Below, in pieces: positions 1-7,914 of a DNA stretch of 64,000 bases (its first letter is position 1; each line of letters opens with the position of its first letter). The stretch covers positions 62,001 through 126,000 of the forward strand of contig NZ_MRCM01000006.1 of the NCBI RefSeq assembly GCF_002303885.1, in the 5' to 3' direction. The position numbers and the translations under genes are program-made. The stretch is from Flavobacterium sp. ACN2 (GTDB taxonomy: Bacteria > Bacteroidota > Bacteroidia > Flavobacteriales > Flavobacteriaceae). The notes beneath the pieces were generated by a model, which was given only the letters and a program-made list of their open reading frames with translations, had not been told where the DNA came from and made no database searches.

Positions 1-398
1 GAAGTAATCCCTAACCCTTTCATTGCTTTACTGGCTTGCTGTAACGTAAGTCCGTAACCTTGAGATCGGGTATCAAAGTTGCTGTCTCTTTCATAAATGG
101 TAAACGGAATACCGCGATGCAAACAGGCTACCGCTAGAGCAACTCCGCCAATACCTGCGCCAATTATGGCAACATGCGGTTTTGTGAGATCGGGTTCAAG
201 ATAATTTTCAGATTGCATTAATCCAGACCCAGAACAATTTGTGCATAAATGCAAATGTGCCTTAGGACGTATCGGAGCAGTATTACTCTGCTTGTTCTCA
301 TATAAAGCCAATTCCGTTTTATAAAGGCGTTGTGCTTTTTTACTGAGTCCGCGATTTATTTTACCTTGTCCCTGGCATTCATGGCATATAGTCCACAT
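1..398 (-). CDS. FAD-dependent monooxygenase with N-terminal DnaJ-like zinc ribbon (partial)
   Basis: The gene runs off the left edge, so only about 132 N-terminal residues are visible. An in-frame TAG lies three codons upstream of the ATG, which fixes this start closely. Residues 5-12 and 52-59 each form a CxxCxGxG knuckle (CHECQGQG, CTNCSGSG), as in the zinc-binding region of DnaJ. After a short linker, residues 76-85 read VAIIGAGIGG, the Rossmann GxGxxG that binds FAD in the PHBH/TetX-like monooxygenase class. It is followed by an E in 'IYERD' that would contact the ribose. It therefore looks like an NAD(P)H-dependent aromatic hydroxylase; the substrate cannot be inferred. The fusion of a Zn-knuckle pair to this fold is unusual. 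The catalytic half lies outside the window. Confidence 0.8.
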   Translation of the reverse strand, partial: MWTICHECQGQGKINRGLSKKAQRLYKTELALYENKQSNTAPIRPKAHLHLCTNCSGSGLMQSENYLEPDLTKPHVAIIGAGIGGVALAVACLHRGIPFTIYERDSNFDTRSQGYGLTLQQASKAMKGLGIT

Positions 399-455
399 AT
401 TCTTCTATAATTATAATGCTGTAAAATTAGCATTATTTTTTTAGAAGAAGTTCTT

Positions 456-1439
456 TTAGACAACGTGTAGACCTTTCGGGAAATAGTCAAATTCTCTAGT
501 GGTTCTTTGAACGACCTTCTCGTTGGAAATTTCCAGTTTTTCCGTCCAATTGCCAAATTGATCATAGGTATATTGAAAACTGTTATCTCTCGTTTTAATT
601 ACGTTGTCCTGAATATCATATTCAAAAAAATCACAAGTTCCCATTGTTCTTCCTGGATAGGATATTTTATCTTCAATTAGTAAATCTTTCTCGTTATAGA
701 AATAGTAGTGATTTTCAAAAGAATCGTCATCGTATAATGTGAGACATTGGAACAATCTTTTTCTTTCATCATAAAAAAACATTTGTTTACTTCTAACAGC
801 ATCATTACGGTACATGATTTTTTCTACCAAAGTATCATCATCATAACTGTATTTTTCGAAAGTACTAATTTCATTATCGGTATGATACGTTTTGGTATAA
901 TATCCTTTTTTTACAGGAGATAAATAATCATATATAATCTCAAAGTTTCTGTAGTTTGCTTTTTTGCAAATTATTCTTTCATCACTGTCATACTGAATAT
1001 CATAGTCTTTATCTGAATGATAAATAGATCCATCTTTTTGAATTTCTATTTTTAGACGCTGTTCGGTTTTAGAACCCTCCTTATTTATTTTGATATACTT
1101 ATTCGAAAGTCCCGTTATAGCATCATATTCAAATAACTCTACAAAATCTTCTGAGTGATGCTTTACGGAGAGAATTTTATCTTCTATAAAACTTTTATAT
1201 TTGGTTTCGTAAGTGTCCCTAATACTCCATTTTGTAACAATTTCTTTTTGTTCATTAAATTCAAGAGAAATTGAATCTGTTCCTATAACCGGTTCAAATT
1301 CTTCCGTATTGCTATTTATCAAATAAGCAATCTGCTTCATGAATTTGACATTTCCCTTTAGGCTTTTTAGCATATTTGCTTCATAAGAGCCGTAAAACCA
1401 TTGTGCCTGTGTATAGTTTTTTTCGAGATATGGGAACAT
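456..1439 (-). CDS. YD-repeat (RHS-like) hypothetical protein
   Basis: A 327-residue protein I cannot name. It is rich in Tyr, Asp, Lys and Glu and contains recurrent aromatic-acidic units such as FEYDIQDNVIK and YTYDQFGNWTEK near the C-terminus. These match the YD/RHS-type beta-strand repeat (YxYDxxGN). No signal peptide or membrane helix is obvious. It is much shorter than full RHS proteins and has no toxin tip, so it is probably a small solitary YD-repeat protein of unknown role. It is a single gene on the minus strand, in a different operon from the monooxygenase. Confidence 0.6.
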   Translation of the reverse strand: MFPYLEKNYTQAQWFYGSYEANMLKSLKGNVKFMKQIAYLINSNTEEFEPVIGTDSISLEFNEQKEIVTKWSIRDTYETKYKSFIEDKILSVKHHSEDFVELFEYDAITGLSNKYIKINKEGSKTEQRLKIEIQKDGSIYHSDKDYDIQYDSDERIICKKANYRNFEIIYDYLSPVKKGYYTKTYHTDNEISTFEKYSYDDDTLVEKIMYRNDAVRSKQMFFYDERKRLFQCLTLYDDDSFENHYYFYNEKDLLIEDKISYPGRTMGTCDFFEYDIQDNVIKTRDNSFQYTYDQFGNWTEKLEISNEKVVQRTTREFDYFPKGLHVV

Positions 1440-1569
1440 AGTGTAAATGGGTTGTTTTTTATTTAAAGATACTTTTGATTTGAAGTAAAAATAGATAATT
1501 TAACGAGAAATCAGAGGTTTGGTCTCAATTAAAATGTTGTGAGTTCTTTGGTTGAAGAATCTAGTCTTT

Positions 1570-2187
1570 TTAAGAGTTGATATTATTTATAAAATCCTCT
1601 GTAGAAGAAAGAACATGTCCGTAATTCGGAAAATTAGTTTCGACCGTTGCTTTGATTTCTTCCCAATTAAAAGCCCCAATTCCGTCTTTTATCAAGGTAA
1701 CGTGATAACCCAATTCAACACCAAATCTTGCGGTCGAATCGATGCAGGTATTGGCTCTCATGCCAGCAAGAACAATCTGGTCAATGTCATGCTGACGCAA
1801 AAGAAAATCCAAATCGGTGTTGGCAAAACCGCTCGCAGTCCAATGATTTTGAGCAATAAGATCGCCTTCCTGCATAATAAGATCGGGATGAAATTCAGCT
1901 CCCCAAGAATCTTTTTCAAACAGAGAAATACTTTTGCTCCCCAAATGAGAAGGCGCCATAAATTTCCAATTTAGATAATCTCTTATTTGCGTATGGCGGT
2001 GTGGAGCATAGATAATTTGGATTTTCTTTTCTCTCGCAGCCGTTAATAGCTTTTTTATATTACTGACCACATGATTTCCTTCAACGGTTTCTTTTGTTAC
2101 AGGATATAATTTTCCTCCTTCAGAAAGAAAATCATTAAAAGGATCAATAATAATGATGGCGGTTTTTTGAAGTTGATATAAGCTCAT
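1570..2187 (-). CDS. Isochorismatase-family cysteine hydrolase
   Basis: A 205-residue protein of the isochorismatase/nicotinamidase fold. AIIIIDPFNDF places the conserved catalytic Asp at residue 15. A Lys follows in FEKDSWG, and the nucleophilic Cys sits in GMRANTCIDSTARFG near residue 148, so the Asp-Lys-Cys triad is present. The length is typical for the family. The members act on amides or on isochorismate-like substrates; which one applies here is not visible. It appears monocistronic. A second, more distant member of the same family lies at 11468-12007. Confidence 0.85.
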   Translation of the reverse strand: MSLYQLQKTAIIIIDPFNDFLSEGGKLYPVTKETVEGNHVVSNIKKLLTAAREKKIQIIYAPHRHTQIRDYLNWKFMAPSHLGSKSISLFEKDSWGAEFHPDLIMQEGDLIAQNHWTASGFANTDLDFLLRQHDIDQIVLAGMRANTCIDSTARFGVELGYHVTLIKDGIGAFNWEEIKATVETNFPNYGHVLSSTEDFINNINS

Positions 2188-2432
2188 GATTTTAAAATTT
2201 AATTTAAGTTGCTGTATTCTAATAATATGCCAGTTATAGTTTTGTTGTATTTATTGCCTTTTAGAAAAAATAGAAAAGATAGGAAACAGCGATATTTAGC
2301 AGATTTTCGAAATACAGTAAATAGGTGAGATATAAATAGGAGCAGTTTTATTTTATAATTTTTAAAAATGATTATATAAACCAAACTATTGTATTTGAGC
2401 TAATTTTAATAATCATTTAAAAACTAGGAATT

Positions 2433-2636
2433 ATGGAGAAGAATAATCAAACCCAGAAAAACCCGAATCCTAAAGAACAGGGTGGAGGAGATCATCGAAA
2501 CGATACGAGAAAACATCAATATAAAGATCATGACGAAGTTTTGACAAATGATGAAAACTATGATGTTGACTCGAAAAAGTTTAAAGGCACAGAACCTGAA
2601 CTCGATGATAAATTGAATAACGAAGAAAAAAAATAA
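2433..2636 (+). CDS. Small, highly hydrophilic hypothetical protein
   Basis: A 67-residue, strongly charged protein rich in Asn, Asp, Lys, Gln and Gly, with no hydrophobic stretch, so it is probably intrinsically disordered and cytoplasmic. It is followed four bases later by a strong rho-independent terminator, which supports a real, independently expressed small gene. I do not recognise a family. Similar low-complexity hydrophilic small proteins in bacteria are often stress-related, but nothing here proves that. Confidence 0.6.
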   Translation: MEKNNQTQKNPNPKEQGGGDHRNDTRKHQYKDHDEVLTNDENYDVDSKKFKGTEPELDDKLNNEEKK

Positions 2637-2641
2637 TACCG

Positions 2642-2670
2642 AAACGTCTCAAAGTTTATTTGAGACGTTT
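2642..2670 (+). terminator. Rho-independent terminator
   Basis: Perfect 12-bp stem AAACGTCTCAAA / TTTGAGACGTTT with a 5-nt loop, followed by T-rich sequence. It sits just after the 67-residue small gene. Confidence 0.85.
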
Positions 2671-2804
2671 TTTTTGCGCTCAGAAAACACTTTTTTTTAA
2701 TAGATAAAAAGTAAAGAAGTAAAAGTATGGTTGGATTTTTATAGATTTGTAAAAATCTAATACAGTTTTTCAAAAAATAATTGAGAAATAATATATAATA
2801 AGGC

Positions 2805-3440
2805 ATGAAATCGGTTACTTCATTTTTTTTACTTCTAATGTTTGTTTGTTCAAGTTCGTATTCGCAATTGAGTTCAGACAAAATATTTGAAAGTTTTAAG
2901 CAAGGTGAACGTACAAATTGTTCATCGATAGCATTTATTAAAGCTTCTTTAAATGTGTACGGATTAGATAATCTATTTGAAAGCGAAAAACTACACAATA
3001 ATTCTTATAGGATTACGCTAAAAAACAATGCAACCTTTAATTTGGACAGCAGCGAAGTTACTAAAGCTAGAAAATCTGCGGGTTTTGTTTATATTAAAGA
3101 TAATTGTGACAGCGAAAAAATACGCGATTATGCTGTTTTAACGTATGCTGTTATGGCAAAATACATGCAGATTATCGATAAAGAACCCACTTTTGAGAAA
3201 GCCTTAGAAGAATTGGAAGAAGGCACTGTATACACTCCAACCATCTACAAATATTTAGGATTTAAATTGGGCAAACAAATTCAGAAATTAAAAAGAGAAT
3301 CTGGAAGCGAATATTGCGGAGTTGTGGCTTGGTCAAAAGCTCATGCTGTTTTTGTCTGCGAAGATTTTATGGATTACTACGGAAACAAGAAAAGCATTTG
3401 GATTAAATATCCAGGACGTTTTAGAATCATTAAGTCTTAA
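2805..3440 (+). CDS. Exported protein, possible papain-like cysteine hydrolase
   Basis: A 211-residue protein with a signal peptide (hydrophobic residues 6-15, likely cleavage after SYSQ, residue 21). Cys39 lies in an N-C-S-S-I-A-F-I-K context at the start of a helix. His180 lies in W-S-K-A-H-A-V-F-V, just before a short strand. Cys-helix followed by His-strand is the order in papain-like (CA clan) peptidases, but I cannot assign a named family and the third catalytic residue is unclear. It is monocistronic; a TAnnTTTG-like -7 box (TAGATTTG, 2742-2749) lies upstream without a good -33 partner. Confidence 0.5.
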   Translation: MKSVTSFFLLLMFVCSSSYSQLSSDKIFESFKQGERTNCSSIAFIKASLNVYGLDNLFESEKLHNNSYRITLKNNATFNLDSSEVTKARKSAGFVYIKDNCDSEKIRDYAVLTYAVMAKYMQIIDKEPTFEKALEELEEGTVYTPTIYKYLGFKLGKQIQKLKRESGSEYCGVVAWSKAHAVFVCEDFMDYYGNKKSIWIKYPGRFRIIKS

Positions 3441-3541
3441 AAAAGAACGATTGGAATATCGTAATTTGTAGGCGTTTTATTTCTATTTTGCTAATAACAT
3501 TAAAAGATTATTATAATTTTAGTAAAAAGGACTTCTAAAAA

Positions 3542-3571
3542 TTGCATTTTAAGTTAATTTATATATTTTTG
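3542..3571 (+). promoter_or_regulatory. Bacteroidota sigma-A promoter
   Basis: TTG (3542-3544), 19-nt spacer, TATTTTTG (3564-3571), matching TTG/TAnnTTTG. It lies 31 nt upstream of the ATG at 3603. Confidence 0.65.
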
Positions 3572-3602
3572 TTTTTATTCAAGAACCAAATCTATTAAGA
3601 AA

Positions 3603-4046
3603 ATGAAGAGTAAAATTATTTTATTATGTGCACTTTTCTTCTTGACGACTGCCGCTGTTTCTGCACAGGCAAAAAACGCACCAAGAAGTATCATTAGTAC
3701 AACAGCCTTAATCCGTAAATACCACGATCAAAAAGAATTAAGCGGTATGCAAAAAGGAGAGCTTTTAGAATTGTACATTGAACGTATTAAAGTTTTAGTA
3801 AAAACACTTCCTTACATTGCTTTGGTTACTAAACCAGGTGTTACAATGGCAGATCTAGGTATTCCTGATACGGCTGACAACAAAAAAATCTTAGATGGTC
3901 AGGCGTTAGGTACAACTAGTTTCTTAGATACTACAGTAGAGTTTCAAAGAAAAATGATGCCTTACTCAGATAAAGGAAATCTTATTGCAGCCATTTTATT
4001 TTATGAAACGACATTGAAATCCCTACACGAATTCAACGAGCTATAA
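3603..4046 (+). CDS. Exported hypothetical protein
   Basis: A 147-residue protein with a clear signal peptide (MKSKIILLCALFFLTTAAVSAQ, broken here as hydrophobic residues 5-19 with cleavage after VSA, residue 21). The mature part is mostly helical and rich in Lys, Leu and Thr, with no Cys and no recognised motif. It has its own promoter and terminator, so it is a stand-alone periplasmic or outer-surface protein. I do not recognise the family. Confidence 0.65.
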   Translation: MKSKIILLCALFFLTTAAVSAQAKNAPRSIISTTALIRKYHDQKELSGMQKGELLELYIERIKVLVKTLPYIALVTKPGVTMADLGIPDTADNKKILDGQALGTTSFLDTTVEFQRKMMPYSDKGNLIAAILFYETTLKSLHEFNEL

Positions 4047-4069
4047 TAAGTTAGAAATACAAAAAATAG

Positions 4070-4099
4070 AAACTCCAAGGTCTTATGATCTTGGAGTTT
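4070..4099 (+). terminator. Rho-independent terminator
   Basis: Stem AAACTCCAAG / CTTGGAGTTT with a 10-nt loop and a long T-run, 23 nt after the preceding stop codon. Confidence 0.85.
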
Positions 4100-4288
4100 T
4101 TTTTTGGTTTAAACTTTCCTGAATTGGAATTTAAAATAGCCAAAAAAGGGTTTCTAATTTTAAGATTTTAGTACAATTCTTATAAAAGCATAAAAACGCC
4201 TGTTTTTTATAACTTATTTGTTTTTAGTTGTTTATGTCTCTCTGTTTAAAAAGGTTAACATTTTTTTTGCAAAAAGTTTAATTAAAAT

Positions 4289-4318
4289 TTGGGGAATACT
4301 ATTTTTAATTTACTTTTG
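4289..4318 (+). promoter_or_regulatory. Promoter of the SusC/SusD operon
   Basis: TTG (4289-4291), 19-nt spacer, TACTTTTG (4311-4318), a full match to the Bacteroidota pattern. Transcription would start near 4325 and give an untranslated leader of about 385 nt before the SusC gene, far longer than usual. That leader contains the short Cys-codon ORF and hairpin annotated next. The stretch 4100-4288 holds nothing I can identify. Confidence 0.65.
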
Positions 4319-4553
4319 TTCTATCAAATTAGTAGAGTTTAAAATATAAGTTAAAAGCCAGAGATTAGAACCACGATATTTCATTCCAAAATAAGCAAAA
4401 AGCATTCGGCAGTTTTCGTCCTTATGCATTCTACGGTTAAAAGTCCTCTTTTTTAATTCATTATAAATTTTAAGAAGTACAACAATCCCGAATAGGGGTT
4501 AAAATTTTATAGGCCAATTTAAAAGAATAGTAATCCAAAAAAAAAAAGTAAAA

Positions 4554-4580
4554 ATGAAAAAACGAATGTGTTGCAGATAA
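4554..4580 (+). CDS. Putative leader peptide MKKRMCCR
   Basis: An eight-codon ORF inside the long SusC leader: ATG AAA AAA CGA ATG TGT TGC AGA TAA. Two adjacent Cys codons precede Arg and stop. It is followed after 9 nt by a perfect hairpin and then, about 100 nt later, by the SusC gene. A second ORF with the same R-M-C-C core lies at the other end of the window (63735-63746). This arrangement resembles amino-acid-sensing leader peptides; by that logic the signal would be Cys or charged tRNA-Cys supply. Its translation is not proven. Confidence 0.5.
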   Translation: MKKRMCCR

Positions 4581-4589
4581 AAAGAAAAA

Positions 4590-4615
4590 ACCATTTCTGT
4601 TGCAGCAGAAATGGT
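4590..4615 (+). promoter_or_regulatory. Leader hairpin downstream of the Cys-codon ORF
   Basis: Perfect 10-bp inverted repeat ACCATTTCTG / CAGAAATGGT with loop TTGCAG. There is no following T-run, so it is not an intrinsic terminator by itself. The loop shares TTGCAG with the tandem-Cys segment of the leader ORF. It could act as an attenuation, rho-dependent or RNA-stability element. Confidence 0.5.
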
Positions 4616-4710
4616 AGAAGCTTAAAAAGAAATTGTCATCTCTAAAAGGGAAAGCTAGAATAGCACAAAGCGCTCTAAGCTCGCCTTATTTATTAAACTA
4701 AAACAAAGTA

Positions 4711-7700
4711 ATGAAAATAAAATTAAAAAGATATGCTTGGCTATGTATTTTCTTGATTTCCATAGGAGTTAAAGCTCAAGAAACAAAGCCACTAATTCAG
4801 TCTAAACTGGAAGGAACAGTTGTCGATGCCGTTACAAAAGAGCCTATTATTGGGGCTTCGGTAACGATTCAAGGAACTACACATGGTGTTATTACAGATA
4901 CAGATGGAAAATTTTATTTCCAAACAGGACAAAAATTCCCTTATGTACTTTTAGTTAGTTATTTAGGATATAAAAAACAAGAAGTTGTAGTAAACAAAAA
5001 CGATATTACGATCGATCTTACCGAAGAACAAAACGCTTTATCTGAAGTGGTGGTTACAGCACTTGGAATTTCAAAAGAAAAGAAATCTTTAGGATATACA
5101 ACTCAATCAGTAAAAGGAAAAGAATTGGCGACTACCAAAGAAACCAACTTCTTGAATGCGCTTTCTGGTAAAGTAGCGGGTGTGCGTATTACCAATTCAC
5201 AAGGAGATATGGGATCTTCTCGTATTATTATTCGTGGAGAAACCTCTATTGCAGGAAACAACCAACCGCTTTTTGTGGTAGACGGTGTTCCTGTAGATAA
5301 CTCACAATTAAATTTTGGTGGAGCTACTCGTGATTTCAGAAATGCAATTGCCGATTTGAATCCGCAGGATATTGAAACTTTGACTGTTTTAAAAGGGCCA
5401 AATGCTGCTGCTCTTTACGGATCACGTGCTGCTCATGGTGTTGTGCTTATTACAACAAAATCAGGAAAAGGACAAAAAGGAGGATTTGGTGTTACTTTTA
5501 ATACAGGTTTAACTGTTTCTCAAGTGGCTACTTTGCCTTCTTTCCAAAACACTTTTGGACAAGGTTCTAACGGAAGATTTAGCTACGTAGACGGAAAAGG
5601 TGGAGGAGTTAATGATGGTGTTGATGAAAGCTGGGGACCAAGAATGGACGGACGCCTTATCCCACAATTTTATTCTAAAGGAGAAGCTGTTCCTTTTATT
5701 GCGCACCCAAATAACGTGAAAGATTTCTTCAACACAGGACTTACTTACGATAATAGTGTTTCTATTGCAAAAGCTAACGATAAATCAGATTTCCGTTTAG
5801 GTGTAAACAATCAAAAACAGCTTGGAACTGTACCAAACAGTGAAATCAACAAAACAAACTTTTCTATTAATACTAATTATCAGATTTCTGAAAGTGTAAA
5901 AGTTGGGGTTAATGCCAATTATATCGCTACAAATGCTCCTCAATTGCCAGGTGGTCCATCTGGTGGTCGTGCGGCTGGTGTAATGCTTCAGTTTCTTTGG
6001 TTCGGACGTCAGGTTGATATTAATGAATTGGAAAAAGATAGAAATACCAACTGGAATAACAGCTATTACAGCAACCCATATTGGAATGCCTATTACAATA
6101 CAACAAGCCAACAGCGTAACCGTTTAATTGGAGATATCCATTTAGACGCGAAATTGGCAGAAGGATTAAACTTCAGATTCCGTACAGGAGTTGATTATTA
6201 CAACGATAGAAGAAAATATACTATTAAATATGGTACAAATGGAACTCCTTTCGGATCGTACGCAGAAGATGCTTACACTGTAAATGAGCAAAATACTGAG
6301 GGTATATTTCAATATACAAAACAGCTTAATGATGATTTTACTGTAGATGCACTTGCGGGATTCAACATTCGTAACCATAGCGATGCCAACAACTATCAGA
6401 AAGCGCCACGTTTAGCGGTTCCAGATTTGTATACTTTAACAAACTCTAGAGATCCGTTAACATCATCAAACTCATTATCTAGATTGAGAGTTTACAGTGC
6501 TTATGCTTCTGCTCAGTTTGGTTTTAGAAATTATGCTTTCTTGAACGTTACGGCCCGTAATGACTGGTCTTCTACATTACCAAGCAGCAATCGTTCTTAT
6601 TTCTACCCATCTATTAACGGTAGTGTGGTTTTAACAGATGCATTAAATATTAAGAGCAGTACATTAGATTTCTTAAAGCTTCGTGGAGGATGGTCTGAAG
6701 TAGGTAACGATGCAGATCCGTACCAATTGGCTACAGTTTATAATTTCCAAACTGCATTTGACGGAAATCCGATCCAGACTTCTTCTCAAAGAAAACTGAA
6801 TGAAAATTTGAAGCCAGAAACGACACGTTCTACTGAAATAGGTGGTGAAGCTTCTTTCTGGAAAAACAGACTTCATTTTGATATCGCGTATTACAATACC
6901 AATAGTTTTGACCAGATTTTAGAAATCAAAACTACAGCAGCAAGCGGTTACACTTCGCAGTTAATCAATGCAGGTAAAATTAATAACCAAGGTATTGAAA
7001 TACAGTTAGACGCAAATCCTGTGCAAACAGAAAACTTTAAGTGGAATGTTGCTGTAAATTATTCTAAAAACAAAAGTAAAGTAGAAATTCTAGATTACGC
7101 AGGAGATATTAAAAACTATACGATTGGTTCTTCTGGAGGTGTAGATGTATTGGCATCTGTAGGGCAAGCGTATGGTGCACTTTACGGAACAGCTTACGAG
7201 CGTGATGCAAGCGGAAATATTGTAGTGGGAGCAAATGGTCTTCCAAAAGCAGATCCGACAAAAAAAGTATTAGGACATTATACTCCAGATTATTTAGCTG
7301 GTCTTACGAATACTTTGACTTACAAAAATCTTGAGCTTTCGTTCCTTGTAGATGCTAGTGTTGGTGGAGAACTTTTCTCAGGAACAAACAGAACAGGTAA
7401 CTATACAGGAGTTTTAGCACAGACTCTTCCAGGTCGTGGTGCTGAAAATGGAGGTTTAAGCTACTATTATCCAGGAAACAATACCGCTAATCCGAAGACT
7501 TTGGTAACAGGCGGAGCAGCTCCAGGTGGTGCAACGATTTATGATGACGGAATGATTTTCGGAGGTGTGTTTGCAGACGGAACTCCTAATAATAAAGTGA
7601 TTAGCGCACAAGAATATTATAAAGCATCATACAATATTAGTGAAGCTTACATCTATAGTTCAACTTTCGTAAAAATGAGAGAGATAAAACTTACTTATAA

Positions 7701-7902
7701 TTTTAATAAAAAGCTGATTAAAAAACTAGGATTAGAAGGAGCAAGCGTTACCGCTGCCGGCCGTAACTTATTCTTTATTTACAAAGATGCTCCAAATATT
7801 GACCCTGAAACGGCTTTCAATACTGGAAATGCGCAAGGATTGGAAAGTTTGGCTTTACCAACAACTAGAAATTTCAGTTTAAACCTTAACGTTAAATTTT
7901 AA
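4711..7902 (+). CDS. SusC/RagA-family TonB-linked outer membrane transporter
   Basis: A 1063-residue protein of typical SusC length. After the signal peptide (cleavage near VKAQ, residue 23) comes a CarboxypepD-reg-like domain (LEGTVVDAVTKEPIIGASV, roughly residues 33-115). Next is the TonB-box/plug start SEVVVTALGISKEKKSLGY and the plug motif GVRITNSQGDMGSSRIIIRG with VVDGVPVDN and NAAALYGSRAAHGV. A 22-strand barrel ends in LNLNVKF. It forms a gated outer-membrane channel energised by TonB-ExbBD and capped by the SusD partner encoded 12 nt downstream. No glycoside hydrolase or peptidase is linked, so the substrate is not evident. The Cys-codon leader upstream hints at a sulfur-related cargo, but that is inference. 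Confidence 0.95.
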   Translation: MKIKLKRYAWLCIFLISIGVKAQETKPLIQSKLEGTVVDAVTKEPIIGASVTIQGTTHGVITDTDGKFYFQTGQKFPYVLLVSYLGYKKQEVVVNKNDITIDLTEEQNALSEVVVTALGISKEKKSLGYTTQSVKGKELATTKETNFLNALSGKVAGVRITNSQGDMGSSRIIIRGETSIAGNNQPLFVVDGVPVDNSQLNFGGATRDFRNAIADLNPQDIETLTVLKGPNAAALYGSRAAHGVVLITTKSGKGQKGGFGVTFNTGLTVSQVATLPSFQNTFGQGSNGRFSYVDGKGGGVNDGVDESWGPRMDGRLIPQFYSKGEAVPFIAHPNNVKDFFNTGLTYDNSVSIAKANDKSDFRLGVNNQKQLGTVPNSEINKTNFSINTNYQISESVKVGVNANYIATNAPQLPGGPSGGRAAGVMLQFLWFGRQVDINELEKDRNTNWNNSYYSNPYWNAYYNTTSQQRNRLIGDIHLDAKLAEGLNFRFRTGVDYYNDRRKYTIKYGTNGTPFGSYAEDAYTVNEQNTEGIFQYTKQLNDDFTVDALAGFNIRNHSDANNYQKAPRLAVPDLYTLTNSRDPLTSSNSLSRLRVYSAYASAQFGFRNYAFLNVTARNDWSSTLPSSNRSYFYPSINGSVVLTDALNIKSSTLDFLKLRGGWSEVGNDADPYQLATVYNFQTAFDGNPIQTSSQRKLNENLKPETTRSTEIGGEASFWKNRLHFDIAYYNTNSFDQILEIKTTAASGYTSQLINAGKINNQGIEIQLDANPVQTENFKWNVAVNYSKNKSKVEILDYAGDIKNYTIGSSGGVDVLASVGQAYGALYGTAYERDASGNIVVGANGLPKADPTKKVLGHYTPDYLAGLTNTLTYKNLELSFLVDASVGGELFSGTNRTGNYTGVLAQTLPGRGAENGGLSYYYPGNNTANPKTLVTGGAAPGGATIYDDGMIFGGVFADGTPNNKVISAQEYYKASYNISEAYIYSSTFVKMREIKLTYNFNKKLIKKLGLEGASVTAAGRNLFFIYKDAPNIDPETAFNTGNAQGLESLALPTTRNFSLNLNVKF

Positions 7903-7914
7903 AAACTCGGAATC

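Noticed and set aside
1552..1974. 140-residue reading frame on the plus strand
   Set aside because: Antisense to the isochorismatase gene, whose catalytic residues are conserved; this frame has no motif.
2199..2384. 61-residue reading frame in the gap before the small hydrophilic gene
   Set aside because: Low-complexity A+T-rich sequence without a ribosome binding site or recognisable domain.
4590..4615. Intrinsic terminator before SusC
   Set aside because: The stem is perfect, but the following sequence is AGAAGC, without a T-run.
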